Shown piece by piece: positions 1 through 10,200 of a stretch of 64,000 nucleotides of DNA. Position numbers and translations under genes: made by a program. The notes under the pieces were generated by a model. The model was not told the origin of the DNA and did not search any database. It worked only from the letters and a program-made list of their open reading frames with translations. Numbering within the stretch: position 1 is the first letter of the stretch; the number at the start of each line of letters is the position of its first letter. This DNA is from Streptomyces angustmyceticus (GTDB lineage Bacteria; Actinomycetota; Actinomycetes; Streptomycetales; Streptomycetaceae). The DNA is taken from contig NZ_CP082945.1 of NCBI RefSeq assembly GCF_019933235.1, forward strand, positions 3,162,001-3,226,000. Direction: 5' to 3'.

Positions 1-1
1 G

Positions 2-676
2 GGCGCGCAGGCCGCCCACCGCGAGATCATCGCCGTCCTCACGCAGGTCGCCGAGGCCCGGCGGGCGGACCCGGGCGACGACCTGACCAGCGCGCTGCTC
101 GCCGCCCAGGAGGAGGACGGCGACCGGCTGAGCGCCGGGGAGCTGGCCGGCACCCTGCTGCTGATGATCATCGCCGGGCACGAGACCACGCTCAATCTGA
201 TCACCAACGCGGTCCGGGCGCTGTGCACCGACCGCGGGCAGCTGGAGCTGGTCCGCGGCGGGCGGGCGACCTGGGACGACGTGGTCGAGGAGACCCTGCG
301 CCACGACAGCCCCGTCGCCCACTTCCCGTTCCGCTACCCGGTACGGGACCTGGAGATCGGCGGCACCCTCGTCCCCCGCGGCACCCCGATGCTGGCCTCC
401 TACTCCGCGGCCGGCCGGGATCCGGAGGCGTACGGGCCCGGCGCGGACCGGTTCGACGTGACCCGGCGGTCCGCCGCCCGGCACCTCTCCTTCGGCCACG
501 GGCCGCACTACTGCCTGGGCGCGCCGCTGGCCCGGCTGGAGGCCACCGTCGCCCTGGAGGCGCTCTTCGCCCGCTATCCGGCGCTGGACCTCGCCGTCCC
601 GGACGCGGAGCTGCCGCCGCACCGGAGCTTCATCGGCAACAGCACCCACGTCCTGCCGGTGCGGCTGGGCGGCTGA
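2..676 (+). CDS. Cytochrome P450, C-terminal part (5' end outside window)
   Basis: Heme-thiolate monooxygenase, cut by the window edge; 224 residues are visible. The I-helix oxygen-activation motif AGHETT, the K-helix ETLR (ExxR) and the heme loop FGHGPHYCLGAPLARLE, whose Cys is the axial ligand, occur in the expected order and spacing. The open frame runs unbroken from base 2, so the ATG inside the I-helix at 164 is not the start. A soluble bacterial class I P450 that takes electrons from a ferredoxin is expected. The substrate cannot be inferred, and no redox partner or tailoring gene follows; the next gene is on the other strand. Confidence 0.95.
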   Translation, partial: GAQAAHREIIAVLTQVAEARRADPGDDLTSALLAAQEEDGDRLSAGELAGTLLLMIIAGHETTLNLITNAVRALCTDRGQLELVRGGRATWDDVVEETLRHDSPVAHFPFRYPVRDLEIGGTLVPRGTPMLASYSAAGRDPEAYGPGADRFDVTRRSAARHLSFGHGPHYCLGAPLARLEATVALEALFARYPALDLAVPDAELPPHRSFIGNSTHVLPVRLGG

Positions 677-753
677 GCGGGGGGACGGGGCCGGGGGCGG
701 GGCCAGGGTCGGGGCCGGGAGCCACGGCTCCGCCCTCCCCGGCCCCACCGCCG

Positions 754-2040
<1,287 letters not shown>

Positions 2041-2079
2041 GCTGTCCTCCGGGGCGGTCGATCGGTGGTCCGGTCGTGG

Positions 2080-2172
2080 TCCCGGGGTGCCCAGGCGGGG
2101 CGGCACCTCGTGATGGTGGCCGCACACCGCTTCCTCGAGGTTGCTTCCTCGTACGCCAGTCGCGGTGCGCAC
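2080..2172 (-). promoter_or_regulatory. ZTP/ZMP (pfl motif) riboswitch in glyA leader
   Basis: On the minus strand the glyA leader carries the two hallmark blocks of the pfl RNA: GCGACTGGCG (about 2163-2154) at the 5' side, followed by a small hairpin (ACGAGG...CCUCG), and CCGCCTGGGCA (2098-2088) at the 3' side, which forms the pseudoknot and ligand pocket. The order, the spacing of about 60 nt and the downstream glyA are all as known for this class. It senses ZMP/ZTP, the purine intermediate that accumulates when 10-formyl-THF is short. A TAGACT hexamer at 2183-2178 could be the -10 element. Exact boundaries are approximate. Confidence 0.85.
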
Positions 2173-2301
2173 CGCTGAGTCTAGGACACCCTCCGGCGCC
2201 TTCCGGCGGATCTTCGCAGGCCGGTGGCGCGGGGCGGGGCGCGACAATGGAAGGGGACGCGGCACCGCCCGCGCCCCACGCTCTACCGAACGGAGTCACC
2301 G

Positions 2302-3507
2302 GTGACGTCCACGGAACGCGGCATCGCCGCCGCCGAGGCCCACAGCGCGCACAACTACCACCCGCTGCCCGTCGTCGTGGCCACCGCCGAGGGCGCCTGG
2401 ATGACGGACGTGGAGGGCCGGCGCTACCTGGACATGCTCGCCGGGTACTCCGCGCTCAACTTCGGGCACGGCAACCGCCGCCTGCTCGACGCGGCCAGGG
2501 CGCAGCTGGAACGGGTCACCCTCACCTCCCGCGCCTTCCACCACGACCGGTTCGCCGACTTCTGCACCCGGCTCGCCGAGCTGTGCGGGATGGAGCTGGT
2601 GCTCCCGATGAACACCGGCGCCGAGGCGGTCGAGACGGCGGTGAAGACGGCCCGCAAGTGGGGCTACGAGATCAAGGGCGTCCCCGACGGCCGGGCGAAG
2701 ATCATCGTCGCGGACAACAACTTCCACGGCCGGACGACCACCATCGTCTCGTTCTCCACCGACCCCGAGGCGCGCGCCGGCTTCGGCCCGTACACCCCCG
2801 GCTTCGAGAGCGTCCCGTACGGCGACCTGGCCGCGATGGAGGCCGCCCTCGACGACACCACGGTCGCGGTGCTGCTGGAGCCGATCCAGGGCGAGGCGGG
2901 GGTGCTGGTGCCGCCGCCGGGCTACCTGGCGGGCGTACGCGAGCTGACCCGCGGCCGGAACGTGCTCTTCATCGCCGACGAGATCCAGTCGGGCCTGGGC
3001 CGCACCGGCCGGACCTTCGCCTGCGAGCACGAGGGCGTGGTCCCCGACATGTACGTGCTGGGCAAGGCGCTGGGCGGCGGTGTGGTGCCGGTGTCGGCGG
3101 TGGTCTCCTCCCGCGAGGTGCTCGGCGTCTTCGCACCGGGCGAGCACGGCTCGACCTTCGGCGGGAACCCGCTCGCCTGCGCGGTGGCGCTGGAGGTGCT
3201 GGCGATGCTGCGGACCGGCGAGCTCCAGCAGCGGGCCACGGAGCTCGGCGAGCATCTGCACGGCGAGCTGGGGCTGCTGGTGGGCGGCGGCGCGGTGGAC
3301 GCGGTGCGCGGCCGCGGCCTGTGGGCCGGGGTGGACATCAACCCGTCACGCGGCACCGGCCGGGACGTCTCCGAGCGGCTGATGGAGCGCGGCGTGCTGG
3401 TCAAGGACACCCACGGCGCCACGATCCGGCTCGCACCACCGCTGGTGATCAGCAAGGAGGACCTGGACTGGGGGCTGGACCAACTGCGCGGCGTGCTGGA
3501 GGGATGA
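2302..3507 (+). CDS. rocD: Ornithine aminotransferase
   Basis: Class III PLP aminotransferase moving the delta-amino group of ornithine to 2-oxoglutarate to give glutamate-5-semialdehyde (arginine/ornithine to proline/glutamate catabolism). The 401 residues match the family. HNYHPLPVV near the N-terminus, NTGAEAVETAVKTARKWGY, the metal/cofactor stretch FIADEIQSGLGRTG and the PLP lysine in LGKALGGG are seen. The GTG at 2302 lies 6 nt after GGAG and begins homologous sequence; the upstream open frame does not. It is divergent from glyA. The family also contains acetylornithine aminotransferase, but the N-terminal motif favours RocD. Confidence 0.92.
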   Translation: MTSTERGIAAAEAHSAHNYHPLPVVVATAEGAWMTDVEGRRYLDMLAGYSALNFGHGNRRLLDAARAQLERVTLTSRAFHHDRFADFCTRLAELCGMELVLPMNTGAEAVETAVKTARKWGYEIKGVPDGRAKIIVADNNFHGRTTTIVSFSTDPEARAGFGPYTPGFESVPYGDLAAMEAALDDTTVAVLLEPIQGEAGVLVPPPGYLAGVRELTRGRNVLFIADEIQSGLGRTGRTFACEHEGVVPDMYVLGKALGGGVVPVSAVVSSREVLGVFAPGEHGSTFGGNPLACAVALEVLAMLRTGELQQRATELGEHLHGELGLLVGGGAVDAVRGRGLWAGVDINPSRGTGRDVSERLMERGVLVKDTHGATIRLAPPLVISKEDLDWGLDQLRGVLEG

Positions 3508-3705
3508 GGCGGAGACCGGGAGGGATGAGGCGAGGCCGGACGCGGGCTTCCCTCGTGCGCCGCCCCCCCGCGAACGGCTGCCCTGTGAGCGACTCCGATG
3601 TGCCTGCGGATGCCGTGAGTTCGGCCAGTGACCGGTGAGGTCGGTGAGGTCGTACGGGGGTTCCGGACGCCGCCGCCGTCTACCGTCGCTCACCGGCCGG
3701 TGGTG

Positions 3706-3993
3706 TCAGGCACCCTCCCGCTCCTTCGTCTCGCCGCTGGCTGCCGCCCGGCTGCGACGACGGCCGAGCAGAGTGCTTCCCACCACCACCAGGCCGATGG
3801 CGATGACCTTGGCCGCCCCGTAGTAGCCGGACGCCGGCTCGTCGGGGGTACCGGGCAGCCGGAAAAACACCCATGCCGCCACGAGCCCCCCGAAGACGAT
3901 CAGCCCGACGGCCCCCCACGTCCCGAGATCCCCCCACCAGGGCCCCGGGCCGTAACCCCGCTCGTCGCTCTGCTCAACGTCCTTGTCGGCCAT
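3706..3993 (-). CDS. Small two-helix membrane protein
   Basis: 95 residues. A polar, Gly/Trp-containing N-terminus (GPGPWWGDLG) is followed by two hydrophobic segments, about residues 29-45 and 60-77, and a short Arg-rich cytoplasmic-type tail. Codon use is typical of the chromosome. Function is unknown and no catalytic motif is visible. Translation from the ATG at 3993 is supported by GGGAGAACGAACC just upstream. The 198 bases between it and rocD hold no credible gene. Confidence 0.7.
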   Translation of the reverse strand: MADKDVEQSDERGYGPGPWWGDLGTWGAVGLIVFGGLVAAWVFFRLPGTPDEPASGYYGAAKVIAIGLVVVGSTLLGRRRSRAAASGETKEREGA

Positions 3994-4124
3994 GGTTCGT
4001 TCTCCCCGGCAGGTGGTCGCGATCGCGGGGAAAGACGCGGGCCCGGCACGGAAGGTTCACCGGGGCGTGCGGTCCTCGATCGTGACGCCGCCTGCCGCAT
4101 GGCGACTCGTCCGCTCCACGCACC

Positions 4125-4161
4125 GCGCTCCTGCTCCGGCCGGGTGCCGGAACAGGAGCGC
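4125..4161 (-). terminator. Hairpin terminator after the 58-codon gene
   Basis: GCGCTCCTG (4125-4133) pairs with CAGGAGCGC (4153-4161), with an inner CCGGC/GCCGG stem and a 5-nt loop. It lies 21 nt past the stop of the small gene at 4183. It has no U-tract, which is usual in this genus. Confidence 0.6.
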
Positions 4162-4182
4162 TTCTGCCCTTACCGGCGTGGG

Positions 4183-4359
4183 CTACTTGCCGTTCCCGCC
4201 CTGCGGCGACGGTTCACGCGGAGCCTCCGGGGGCATCGGGCCGCCATCGTGTTTGCCGCCGTCCTCCTCCATGTCCGCCGGGTGGCGGAAGGGCACACCG
4301 CGCCAGCCTTCGGGGTCGGGCGTGCGCGTCTCGTAGGTCTCGACGCTCACCACGCTCAT
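4183..4359 (-). CDS. Small acidic hypothetical protein (58 aa)
   Basis: Starts MSVVSVETYETRTPDPEGW and ends in a Pro/Gly-rich tail; there is no Cys, no membrane segment and no recognised family. The coding case rests on strong G/C at third positions, a GGAG ribosome site 5 nt before the ATG, and a hairpin terminator shortly after the stop. Its ATG directly follows the TGA of a 20-codon frame (4360-4422), which suggests translational coupling. It could be a regulatory or modified peptide, but nothing visible proves that. Confidence 0.55.
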   Translation of the reverse strand: MSVVSVETYETRTPDPEGWRGVPFRHPADMEEDGGKHDGGPMPPEAPREPSPQGGNGK

Positions 4360-4422
4360 TCAGGCTCCGACCGCGGCCGGTGAGATGTGGGCGGCCCACA
4401 GGCCGGTCTGTTCTTCCGTCAT
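4360..4422 (-). CDS. Possible 20-codon leader peptide
   Basis: Frame reading MTEEQTGLWAAHISPAAVGA, whose TGA abuts the ATG of the 58-codon gene with no gap. The ribosome site for this frame is weak (a GGAC about 9 nt upstream), so translation is uncertain. If real it would couple translation to the next gene or act as a short peptide signal. Confidence 0.3.
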   Translation of the reverse strand: MTEEQTGLWAAHISPAAVGA

Positions 4423-4518
4423 CGTGTGTCCGTGGCCGCAGAGCATTCGCTGATGTCCGATAGCCGTCCGTCCAGCGGCAGTTCAACGGGCGGTCGCTGT
4501 ACCGAATGGGGCTTGTCA

Positions 4519-4761
4519 TCACGTCTCCGCGGGGTGAACGACTTGTCTTCCCGACGGTAGGGAGAGCTCCATCAGGAAGGCGAACCGGCGCCCTCCCGTG
4601 TACCGGACACATTGGCGCTCCATTCGTGCTGCGACGGCCTCGTCGGTGTCGCCGGGAGTGTCCCTGACGGATGCCACCGTGTGGAGAATGGCGTGTGTGT
4701 AGTGAATCTTCCCATCAAGCGGGTGGAACCCGGCGAGCAGGAACCTCGAAGACGAGTTCAC
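4519..4761 (-). CDS. Hypothetical small protein overlapping the GNAT 3' end
   Basis: An 80-residue frame with a GTG start 6 nt after a GAGGAGG site that lies inside the end of the acetyltransferase gene, overlapping it by 47 nt. It contains GFHPLDGKIHYTHAIL and ends VVHPAET. Third-position GC is moderately biased. No family is recognised. The frame extends further upstream with a TTG start. It may be a gene or a chance frame in a lower-GC patch. Confidence 0.3.
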   Translation of the reverse strand: MNSSSRFLLAGFHPLDGKIHYTHAILHTVASVRDTPGDTDEAVAARMERQCVRYTGGRRFAFLMELSLPSGRQVVHPAET

Positions 4762-5281
4762 GACCGTCCTCCTCATCCCACTGCTCTCCGACTTCAACGA
4801 AGCCGAAGCCCGAGATCGTGGCCAGGGATGCCACGTTGTCGGGGCTGATCGTCGCCCGCACAGTCGTGACTGCGGCTTCAGCCGCTGCCCGGTGGAGCAA
4901 TTCGATCAGTGTGGATCGGGCGTATCCCTGGCGACGGAAGTCGGGAGCGACGGAGTAGCCGATCTCGACCATGCCGACCTCATCAGGCGGTCCGTGGAAC
5001 CCGGCATGTCCGACGACGAGACCGTTGTCGCCGACGACCGCTTGTCGCACCATCCACCGCGCCTGGCCGGGATCGGCGGCCATCTGGTTGAGCCGGAACC
5101 GCCATAGCCACCGTGCTCTGTCGGTCATGAAGTACCTGGTCAGCGAAACCCCAGCCACCCTGCTGGCTTCGGACAGGTCACCATCGAGCAAAGCGGACAT
5201 CGCCCCGCCGGACAGCTCGACAAAACGTACGCACCTCGGGCTCCGCGTGAACGGTCCCCCGTAATCGGCTTCATCTGTCAC
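4715..5281 (-). CDS. GNAT family N-acetyltransferase
   Basis: 188 residues. The acetyl-CoA-binding motif A is VAPDFRRQGYARSTLIELL (Q/RxxGxG/A type), followed by the SPDNVASLATISGFGF block typical of GNATs that act on small molecules or protein N-termini. The GTG at 5281 is used; conserved sequence starts at about CVRFVELS, so a slightly later start is possible. GC is visibly lower than in flanking genes, which hints at acquisition. The acceptor substrate is unknown. Confidence 0.85.
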   Translation of the reverse strand: MTDEADYGGPFTRSPRCVRFVELSGGAMSALLDGDLSEASRVAGVSLTRYFMTDRARWLWRFRLNQMAADPGQARWMVRQAVVGDNGLVVGHAGFHGPPDEVGMVEIGYSVAPDFRRQGYARSTLIELLHRAAAEAAVTTVRATISPDNVASLATISGFGFVEVGEQWDEEDGRELVFEVPARRVPPA

Positions 5282-5401
5282 CTACGGATGCTCGCTGACT
5301 GACCCAAAGGGCGTCCAACGATTTCGGAGCAGCCCAACAGCTACCCCGCGACGTCATCCACCACCACGCCCCCACCCCGGTGAACCTTCGCGGTCACAGC
5401 A

Positions 5402-6595
5402 CTAGCCGCGGATCACATGCGGCAGGAACCGCGCGTACTCGTCGGTGACCGGGCCCGCCGATTCGCGGATGCCGAGGCCGGCCGCCTCGTTTTCGACGAC
5501 CCAGGCGCCGAGGACGACGCGGTTGCCGTCGAAGTCCGGGAGCGGGGCCAGTTCCTGGTAGCAGCAGGGGTCCTTGGGGGCGCGCGGTGCCGGTTCGGCG
5601 CCGGGCTGGTGCAGGGTGACGCCGGCGCCCTCGCGGCCGAGGAGTGGCTTGGCGGCGTAGCCGCGGGTGTGGGCCAGTTCGCGCGGGCCGTCGAGGTAGG
5701 CGGGCAGCAGGTTGGGGTGGCCGGGGTAGAGCTCCCACAGGATGGCCAGCAGTGCCTTGTTGGAGAGCAGCATCTTCCAGGCGGGCTCGATCCACAGGGT
5801 GGTGCCGGTGCCCCCGCCGTTGTCGAGGGTGTCCAGGACGTGCGGGCCGAAGTCGTCGGTGGCCAGCCACTCCCACGGGTAGAGCTTGAAGCAGGCCCGG
5901 ATGAAGCGCAGCCGCTGGTCGACGAAGCGGCCGGACAGCCGGTCCCAGCCGATCTCCTCCACCGGAATGGCGGCCGTCTCCAGGCCCGCCTGCCGCGCCG
6001 TCTCCTCCAGGTAGGCGACGGTCATCAGGTCCTCGCCGAGTTCGTCGTCCGCGGAGTGCGCGAAGTGCAGCGGGGCGCCCGGCGGCAGCAGCGGGGCCTG
6101 CCGCTTCCAGGCCGCCACCAGCCGCTCGTGCAGCGAGTTCCACTGGTCGGCGCCGGGGAAGCGCTCCTCCATCCAGAACCACTGCGGTCCTGCCGCCTCG
6201 ACCAGCGAGGTCGGGGTGTCGGCGTTGTACTCCAGCATCTTGGCCGGGCCGCTGCCGTCGTAGTGGAGGTCGAACCGCCCGTAGAGGGAGGGGAGTTCGT
6301 CCCGGCGGCGCCAGGACTCGGCGACCAGGCGGGCCAGGCGCGGGTCCTCGATGCCGAGGTCGGCCAGGCGGTCGTGCTCGACGAGGTGCGCGGCCGCGGC
6401 CAGGCACATGCCGTGCAGCTCCTCGACGACGTCCTCCAGGGCCTCGACCTCGGGGAGGGTGAAGGAGTAGTAGGCGCTCTCGTCCCAGTAGGGGCGCAGC
6501 GAGTCGTCCGGGTAGCGGGTCAGCGGGTAGATCAGGCCCTGTGCCTCGACGGTCTGCTGCCAGCCGGGGCGGGGCTCGATGAGGTGGCGTTCCAT
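5402..6595 (-). CDS. Glutathionylspermidine synthase family ATP-grasp ligase (YgiC-like)
   Basis: 397 residues. It begins MERHLIEPRPGWQQTVEAQG and contains the family landmarks YWDESAYYSF, YGRFDLHYDG, KMLEYNADTPTSL, LWIEPAWKMLLSNKALLAILW and the ATP-grasp glycine loop KPLLGREGAGV. The family forms C-N bonds with ATP. The stand-alone synthetase domain lacks the amidase half of true GspS, as in E. coli YgiC, and its substrate is not established. It sits 15 nt after the small lipoprotein gene, probably in one operon. Streptomycetes use mycothiol rather than glutathione, so literal glutathionylspermidine synthesis is unlikely. Confidence 0.88.
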   Translation of the reverse strand: MERHLIEPRPGWQQTVEAQGLIYPLTRYPDDSLRPYWDESAYYSFTLPEVEALEDVVEELHGMCLAAAAHLVEHDRLADLGIEDPRLARLVAESWRRRDELPSLYGRFDLHYDGSGPAKMLEYNADTPTSLVEAAGPQWFWMEERFPGADQWNSLHERLVAAWKRQAPLLPPGAPLHFAHSADDELGEDLMTVAYLEETARQAGLETAAIPVEEIGWDRLSGRFVDQRLRFIRACFKLYPWEWLATDDFGPHVLDTLDNGGGTGTTLWIEPAWKMLLSNKALLAILWELYPGHPNLLPAYLDGPRELAHTRGYAAKPLLGREGAGVTLHQPGAEPAPRAPKDPCCYQELAPLPDFDGNRVVLGAWVVENEAAGLGIRESAGPVTDEYARFLPHVIRG

Positions 6596-6610
6596 GCCGT
6601 TCCGGTCCGC

Positions 6611-7015
6611 TCAGCCGCCGTAGGAGCCGTGCCGGCCGCCGCCCGAGCCGGAGCAGCCGAAGCCGCCGCGGTTGACAGCCGTGGTCTTGCTGAAGGTGCC
6701 CTGGTCGGCGTACTTGCCGCCGGCGTTGTCCGGGTCGTAGTACCACTGGCCGTCGACGGGCTTCTTGCCGAGCCCGCCGCCGCGGCCGGACGTGCCGCTG
6801 CCGCCGGTGCCGGTGCTGCCGGAGGACGAGCTGCCGCCCGCCGAGCAGTTCGTGGAGTCGACGATGCGGTAGCCCTTGAGGGCGTCGTAGCTGTTGCGGT
6901 CCACGCAGCGCTTGTCGGGCTCGGAGCCGCAGGACGTCAGCGCGGCGGCCAGGGCGCCCATGCCGCCGAGTATGACCGTGCTGGACCGCAGCCGCCGGCG
7001 TGCTTTCTCTGCCAT
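6611..7015 (-). CDS. YgiB-like lipoprotein partner of the ATP-grasp ligase
   Basis: 134 residues. A basic N-terminus, a hydrophobic stretch and a lipobox-like LTSCG (Cys at about 29) suggest lipidation. The body carries DKRCVDRNSYDALKGYRIVDSTNC, then a Ser/Gly linker, a WYYDPDNAGGKYADQGTF segment and a Gly-rich end. It is encoded directly upstream of the ATP-grasp gene, the same pairing as E. coli ygiB-ygiC, and the WYYG-type motif supports homology. The role is unknown; it may present or receive the product of the ligase at the membrane surface. Confidence 0.75.
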   Translation of the reverse strand: MAEKARRRLRSSTVILGGMGALAAALTSCGSEPDKRCVDRNSYDALKGYRIVDSTNCSAGGSSSSGSTGTGGSGTSGRGGGLGKKPVDGQWYYDPDNAGGKYADQGTFSKTTAVNRGGFGCSGSGGGRHGSYGG

Positions 7016-7157
7016 GTCGTGCCTTCCCCCGTGAACATCTGTTGGAGCGGGGCCAGCGTAGACGGCACCTGTGGGGCCGCCGCAAGGCGGGAGGCCCGGT
7101 CCGGCGGGGGACGCGCCGCGGGCCTGCCGGCCGGCCTGCCGGCGGGGCGCGTGCAGG

Positions 7158-7188
7158 CGCCGGGCCGCCCTCGGGGAGGACGGCCCGG
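7158..7188 (-). terminator. Terminator of the Ig-repeat gene
   Basis: GCCGGGCCG-CCCTC (7158-7171) pairs with GAGG-ACGGCCCGGC (7175-7188) with one mismatch and a GGG loop, 30 nt past the stop at 7219 in the minus direction. Confidence 0.65.
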
Positions 7189-7218
7189 CGGTGTGGGTGC
7201 GGGGTGGGGGACGGCGGA

Positions 7219-10200
7219 TCAGGGGCCCGCGAGGACCGTCTGGGTGTCGGTGTCGGTGGAGCCGGTGAAGTTGGTGTCACCTCCGTAGACCGCCGTGATG
7301 GTGTAGACGCCGGTGGTCAGCGGGGTGCTGACCGCGGCGACACCGGAGCCGTCGAGCGTGCCGGTGAGGCTGATGGTGGTCACGCCGTCGGTGACGGTGA
7401 AGGCGACCGTCCCGGTCGGGATGCCGCTGCCCGGCGCCACCGCCGAGACGAACGCGAGGATCGCGACGTTGTCGCCGGAGTTGGACGGGTCGGGGAACGA
7501 GGTGGCCGTGATGGTCGTGGCCGCCTGGCTGACGGTCTGGGTGTCCGTGCCGCTGGAGCCGCTGAAGTTGGCGTCGCCGCTGTAGGTCGCGGTGACGTTG
7601 TGGACTCCGGCGTCGAGTGTGCTGGTGGTGACGGTCGCGACGCCGCCGGAGACGGTGCCGGTCAGCGTGCCGCCCCCGCCGCCGTCGATGACGAAGACGA
7701 CCGAGCCGGTCACCGTCCCGGCGCCCGGGGGGACCGGGGTGACCGTGGCGGTGAAGGTCACCGTCTGCCCGAAGACCGACGGGTCGGGCGCGGACGTGAC
7801 GGTGGTGGTGGTCGACGCCGCCGTCACCGTCTGGGTGTCGGTGCCGCTGGAGGCCGCGAAGTTGACGTCGCCGCTGTAGGTCGCGGTGACGGGGAAGGTG
7901 CCCGCGTTCAGCGCGCTGGTGGTGACGCTGGCCGTCCCTCCGGAAAGGGTGCCGGTCAGCGTCGGGCCGCCGCTGATGGCGAAGGTGACCGTGCCCGTCG
8001 GGGTGCCCGTCCCCGGCGCGACCGGCGCCACGGTGGCCGTGAAGGTCACCGACTCGCCGACCACGGACGGGTCCGGGGCCGAGGTCACCGTGGTGGTGGT
8101 CGACGCCTGCCCGACCGTGTGGGTGTCCGTGCCGACGGAGCCCGTGAAGTTGGCGTCGCCGCTGTAGGTCGCGGTGACCGCGTACGCGCCCGCGGTCACC
8201 AGGCCGGTGGTGCTGACGCTGGTGGTGCCGCCGCTGAGCGTCCCGGTCAGCGTCACCGTCGTCACGCCGTCGGTGACCAGGAACACCACCGTGCCGGTCG
8301 GGGTGCCCGCCCCCGGCGCGACCGGCGCCACGGTGGCCGTGAAGGTCACCGACTCGCCGACCACGGACGGGTCCGGGGCCGAGGTGACGGTGGTGGTGGT
8401 CGCCGCCGCCGTCACCGTCTGACTGTCCGTACCCACCGAGCCGTTGAAGTTGGTGTCGCCGCTGTAGGTCGCCGTGACGGAGTACGTCCCGGCGGTCGCC
8501 AGGCCACTGGTGCTGACGCTGGTCGTACCGCCGCTGAGCGTCCCCGTCAGCGTCACCGTCGTCACGCCGTCGGTGACCACGAACGCCACTGTGCCGGTCG
8601 GGGTGCCCGCCCCCGGCGCGACCGGCGCGACCGTGGCCGTGAAGGTCACCGACTCGCCGACCACGGACGGGTCCGGCGACGAGGTCACCGTGGTCGTCGT
8701 CGACGCCTGGCCGACCGTCTGGGTGTCCGTGCCGCTGGAGGTGGCGAAGTTGGCGTCGCCGCTGTACGTCGCGGTGACGGTGTACGCGCCGGCGGTCACC
8801 AGGCCGCTGGTGCTGACGCTGGTGGTGCCGCCGCTCAGCGTCCCCGTCAGCGTCACCGTCGTGACCCCGTCGGTGGCCACGAACACCACCGTGCCGGTGG
8901 GCGTGCCCGCTCCCGGCGCGACCGGCGCCACGGTGGCCGTGAAGGTCACCGACTCGCCGACCACGGACGGGTCCGGCGACGAGGTCACCGTGGTGGTCGT
9001 CGCCGCCTGCCCGACCGTGTGGGTGTCCGTGCCGACGGAACCCGTGAAGTTGGCGTCGCCGCTGTAGGTGGCCGTGACGGTGTACGCGCCCGCGGTCACC
9101 AGGCCGTTGGTGGTCACGCTGGTGGTGCCGCCGCTGAGCGTCCCGGTCAGCGTCACCGTCGTCACGCCGTCGGTGGCCACGAACGTCACCGTGCCGGTCG
9201 GCGTCCCCGCGCCCGGCGCCACCGGAGCGACCGTCGCCGTGAACGTCACCGTTTCCCCGACCACGGACGGGTCCGGGGCCGACGAGACCGTGGTCGTGGT
9301 CGACGCCTGGCCGACCGTCTGGGTGTCCGTACCGACCGAGCCGGTGAAGCTGCCGTCGCCGCTGTACGTCGCCGTGACGGTGTAAGCGCCCGCGGTCACC
9401 AGGCCGTTGGTGGTCACGCTGGTGGTGCCACCGCTGAGCGTCCCGGTCAGCGTCACCGTCGTCACGCCATCGGTGGCCACGAAGGTGACCGTGCCGGTCG
9501 GCGTCCCCGCGCCCGGCGCCACCGGCGCGACCGTCGCCGTGAACGTCACCGTTTCCCCGACCACGGACGGGTCCGGGGCCGACGAGACCGTGGTGGTCGT
9601 GGCCGCCTGGTTGACGGTCTGGGTGTCGGTGCCGCTGGAGCCGTTGAAGTTGCCGTCACCGCCGTAGGTCGCTGTGACCGTGTGCGTCCCGACGCTCAGG
9701 GCGCTCGTCGTGACGGTCGCGACGCCGCCGGAGAGGGTGCCGGTCAGGGTCGGGCCGCCGGTGATCACGAAGGTGACGGTGCCGGTCGGCGTCCCCGCGC
9801 CCGGCGCCACCGGAGCGACCGTCGCGGTGAACGTCACCGGCTGTCCGACCACCGACGGGTCCGGCGACGACGTCACCGTGGTCGTCGTCGACGCCTGGTT
9901 GACCGTCTGGGTGTCCGTACCCACCGATCCCGTGAAGCCGGCGTCGCCGCTGTAGGTCGCCGTGACCGTGTACGTCCCGGCGGTCACCAGGCCGTTGGTG
10001 GTCACGCTGGTGGTGCCGCCGCTGAGCGTCCCGGTCAGCGTCACCGTCGTCACGCCGTCCGTCGCCACGAACGTCACCGTGCCGGTCGGCGTGCCCGCAC
10101 CCGGCGCGACCGGCGCCACGGTGGCCGTGAAGGTCACCGGCTGCCCGGTCACCGACGGGTCCGGCGACGACGTCACCGTGGTCGTGGTCGCGGCCTGCCC

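Noticed and set aside
2..676. Secondary-metabolite cluster suggested by the P450
   Set aside because: Only the P450 end is visible and the next genes are glyA and ornithine aminotransferase; no biosynthetic core gene is in the window.
3586..3639. A 17-codon frame starting GTG after ornithine aminotransferase
   Set aside because: No ribosome site, no terminator and no neighbour relation; too short to support.
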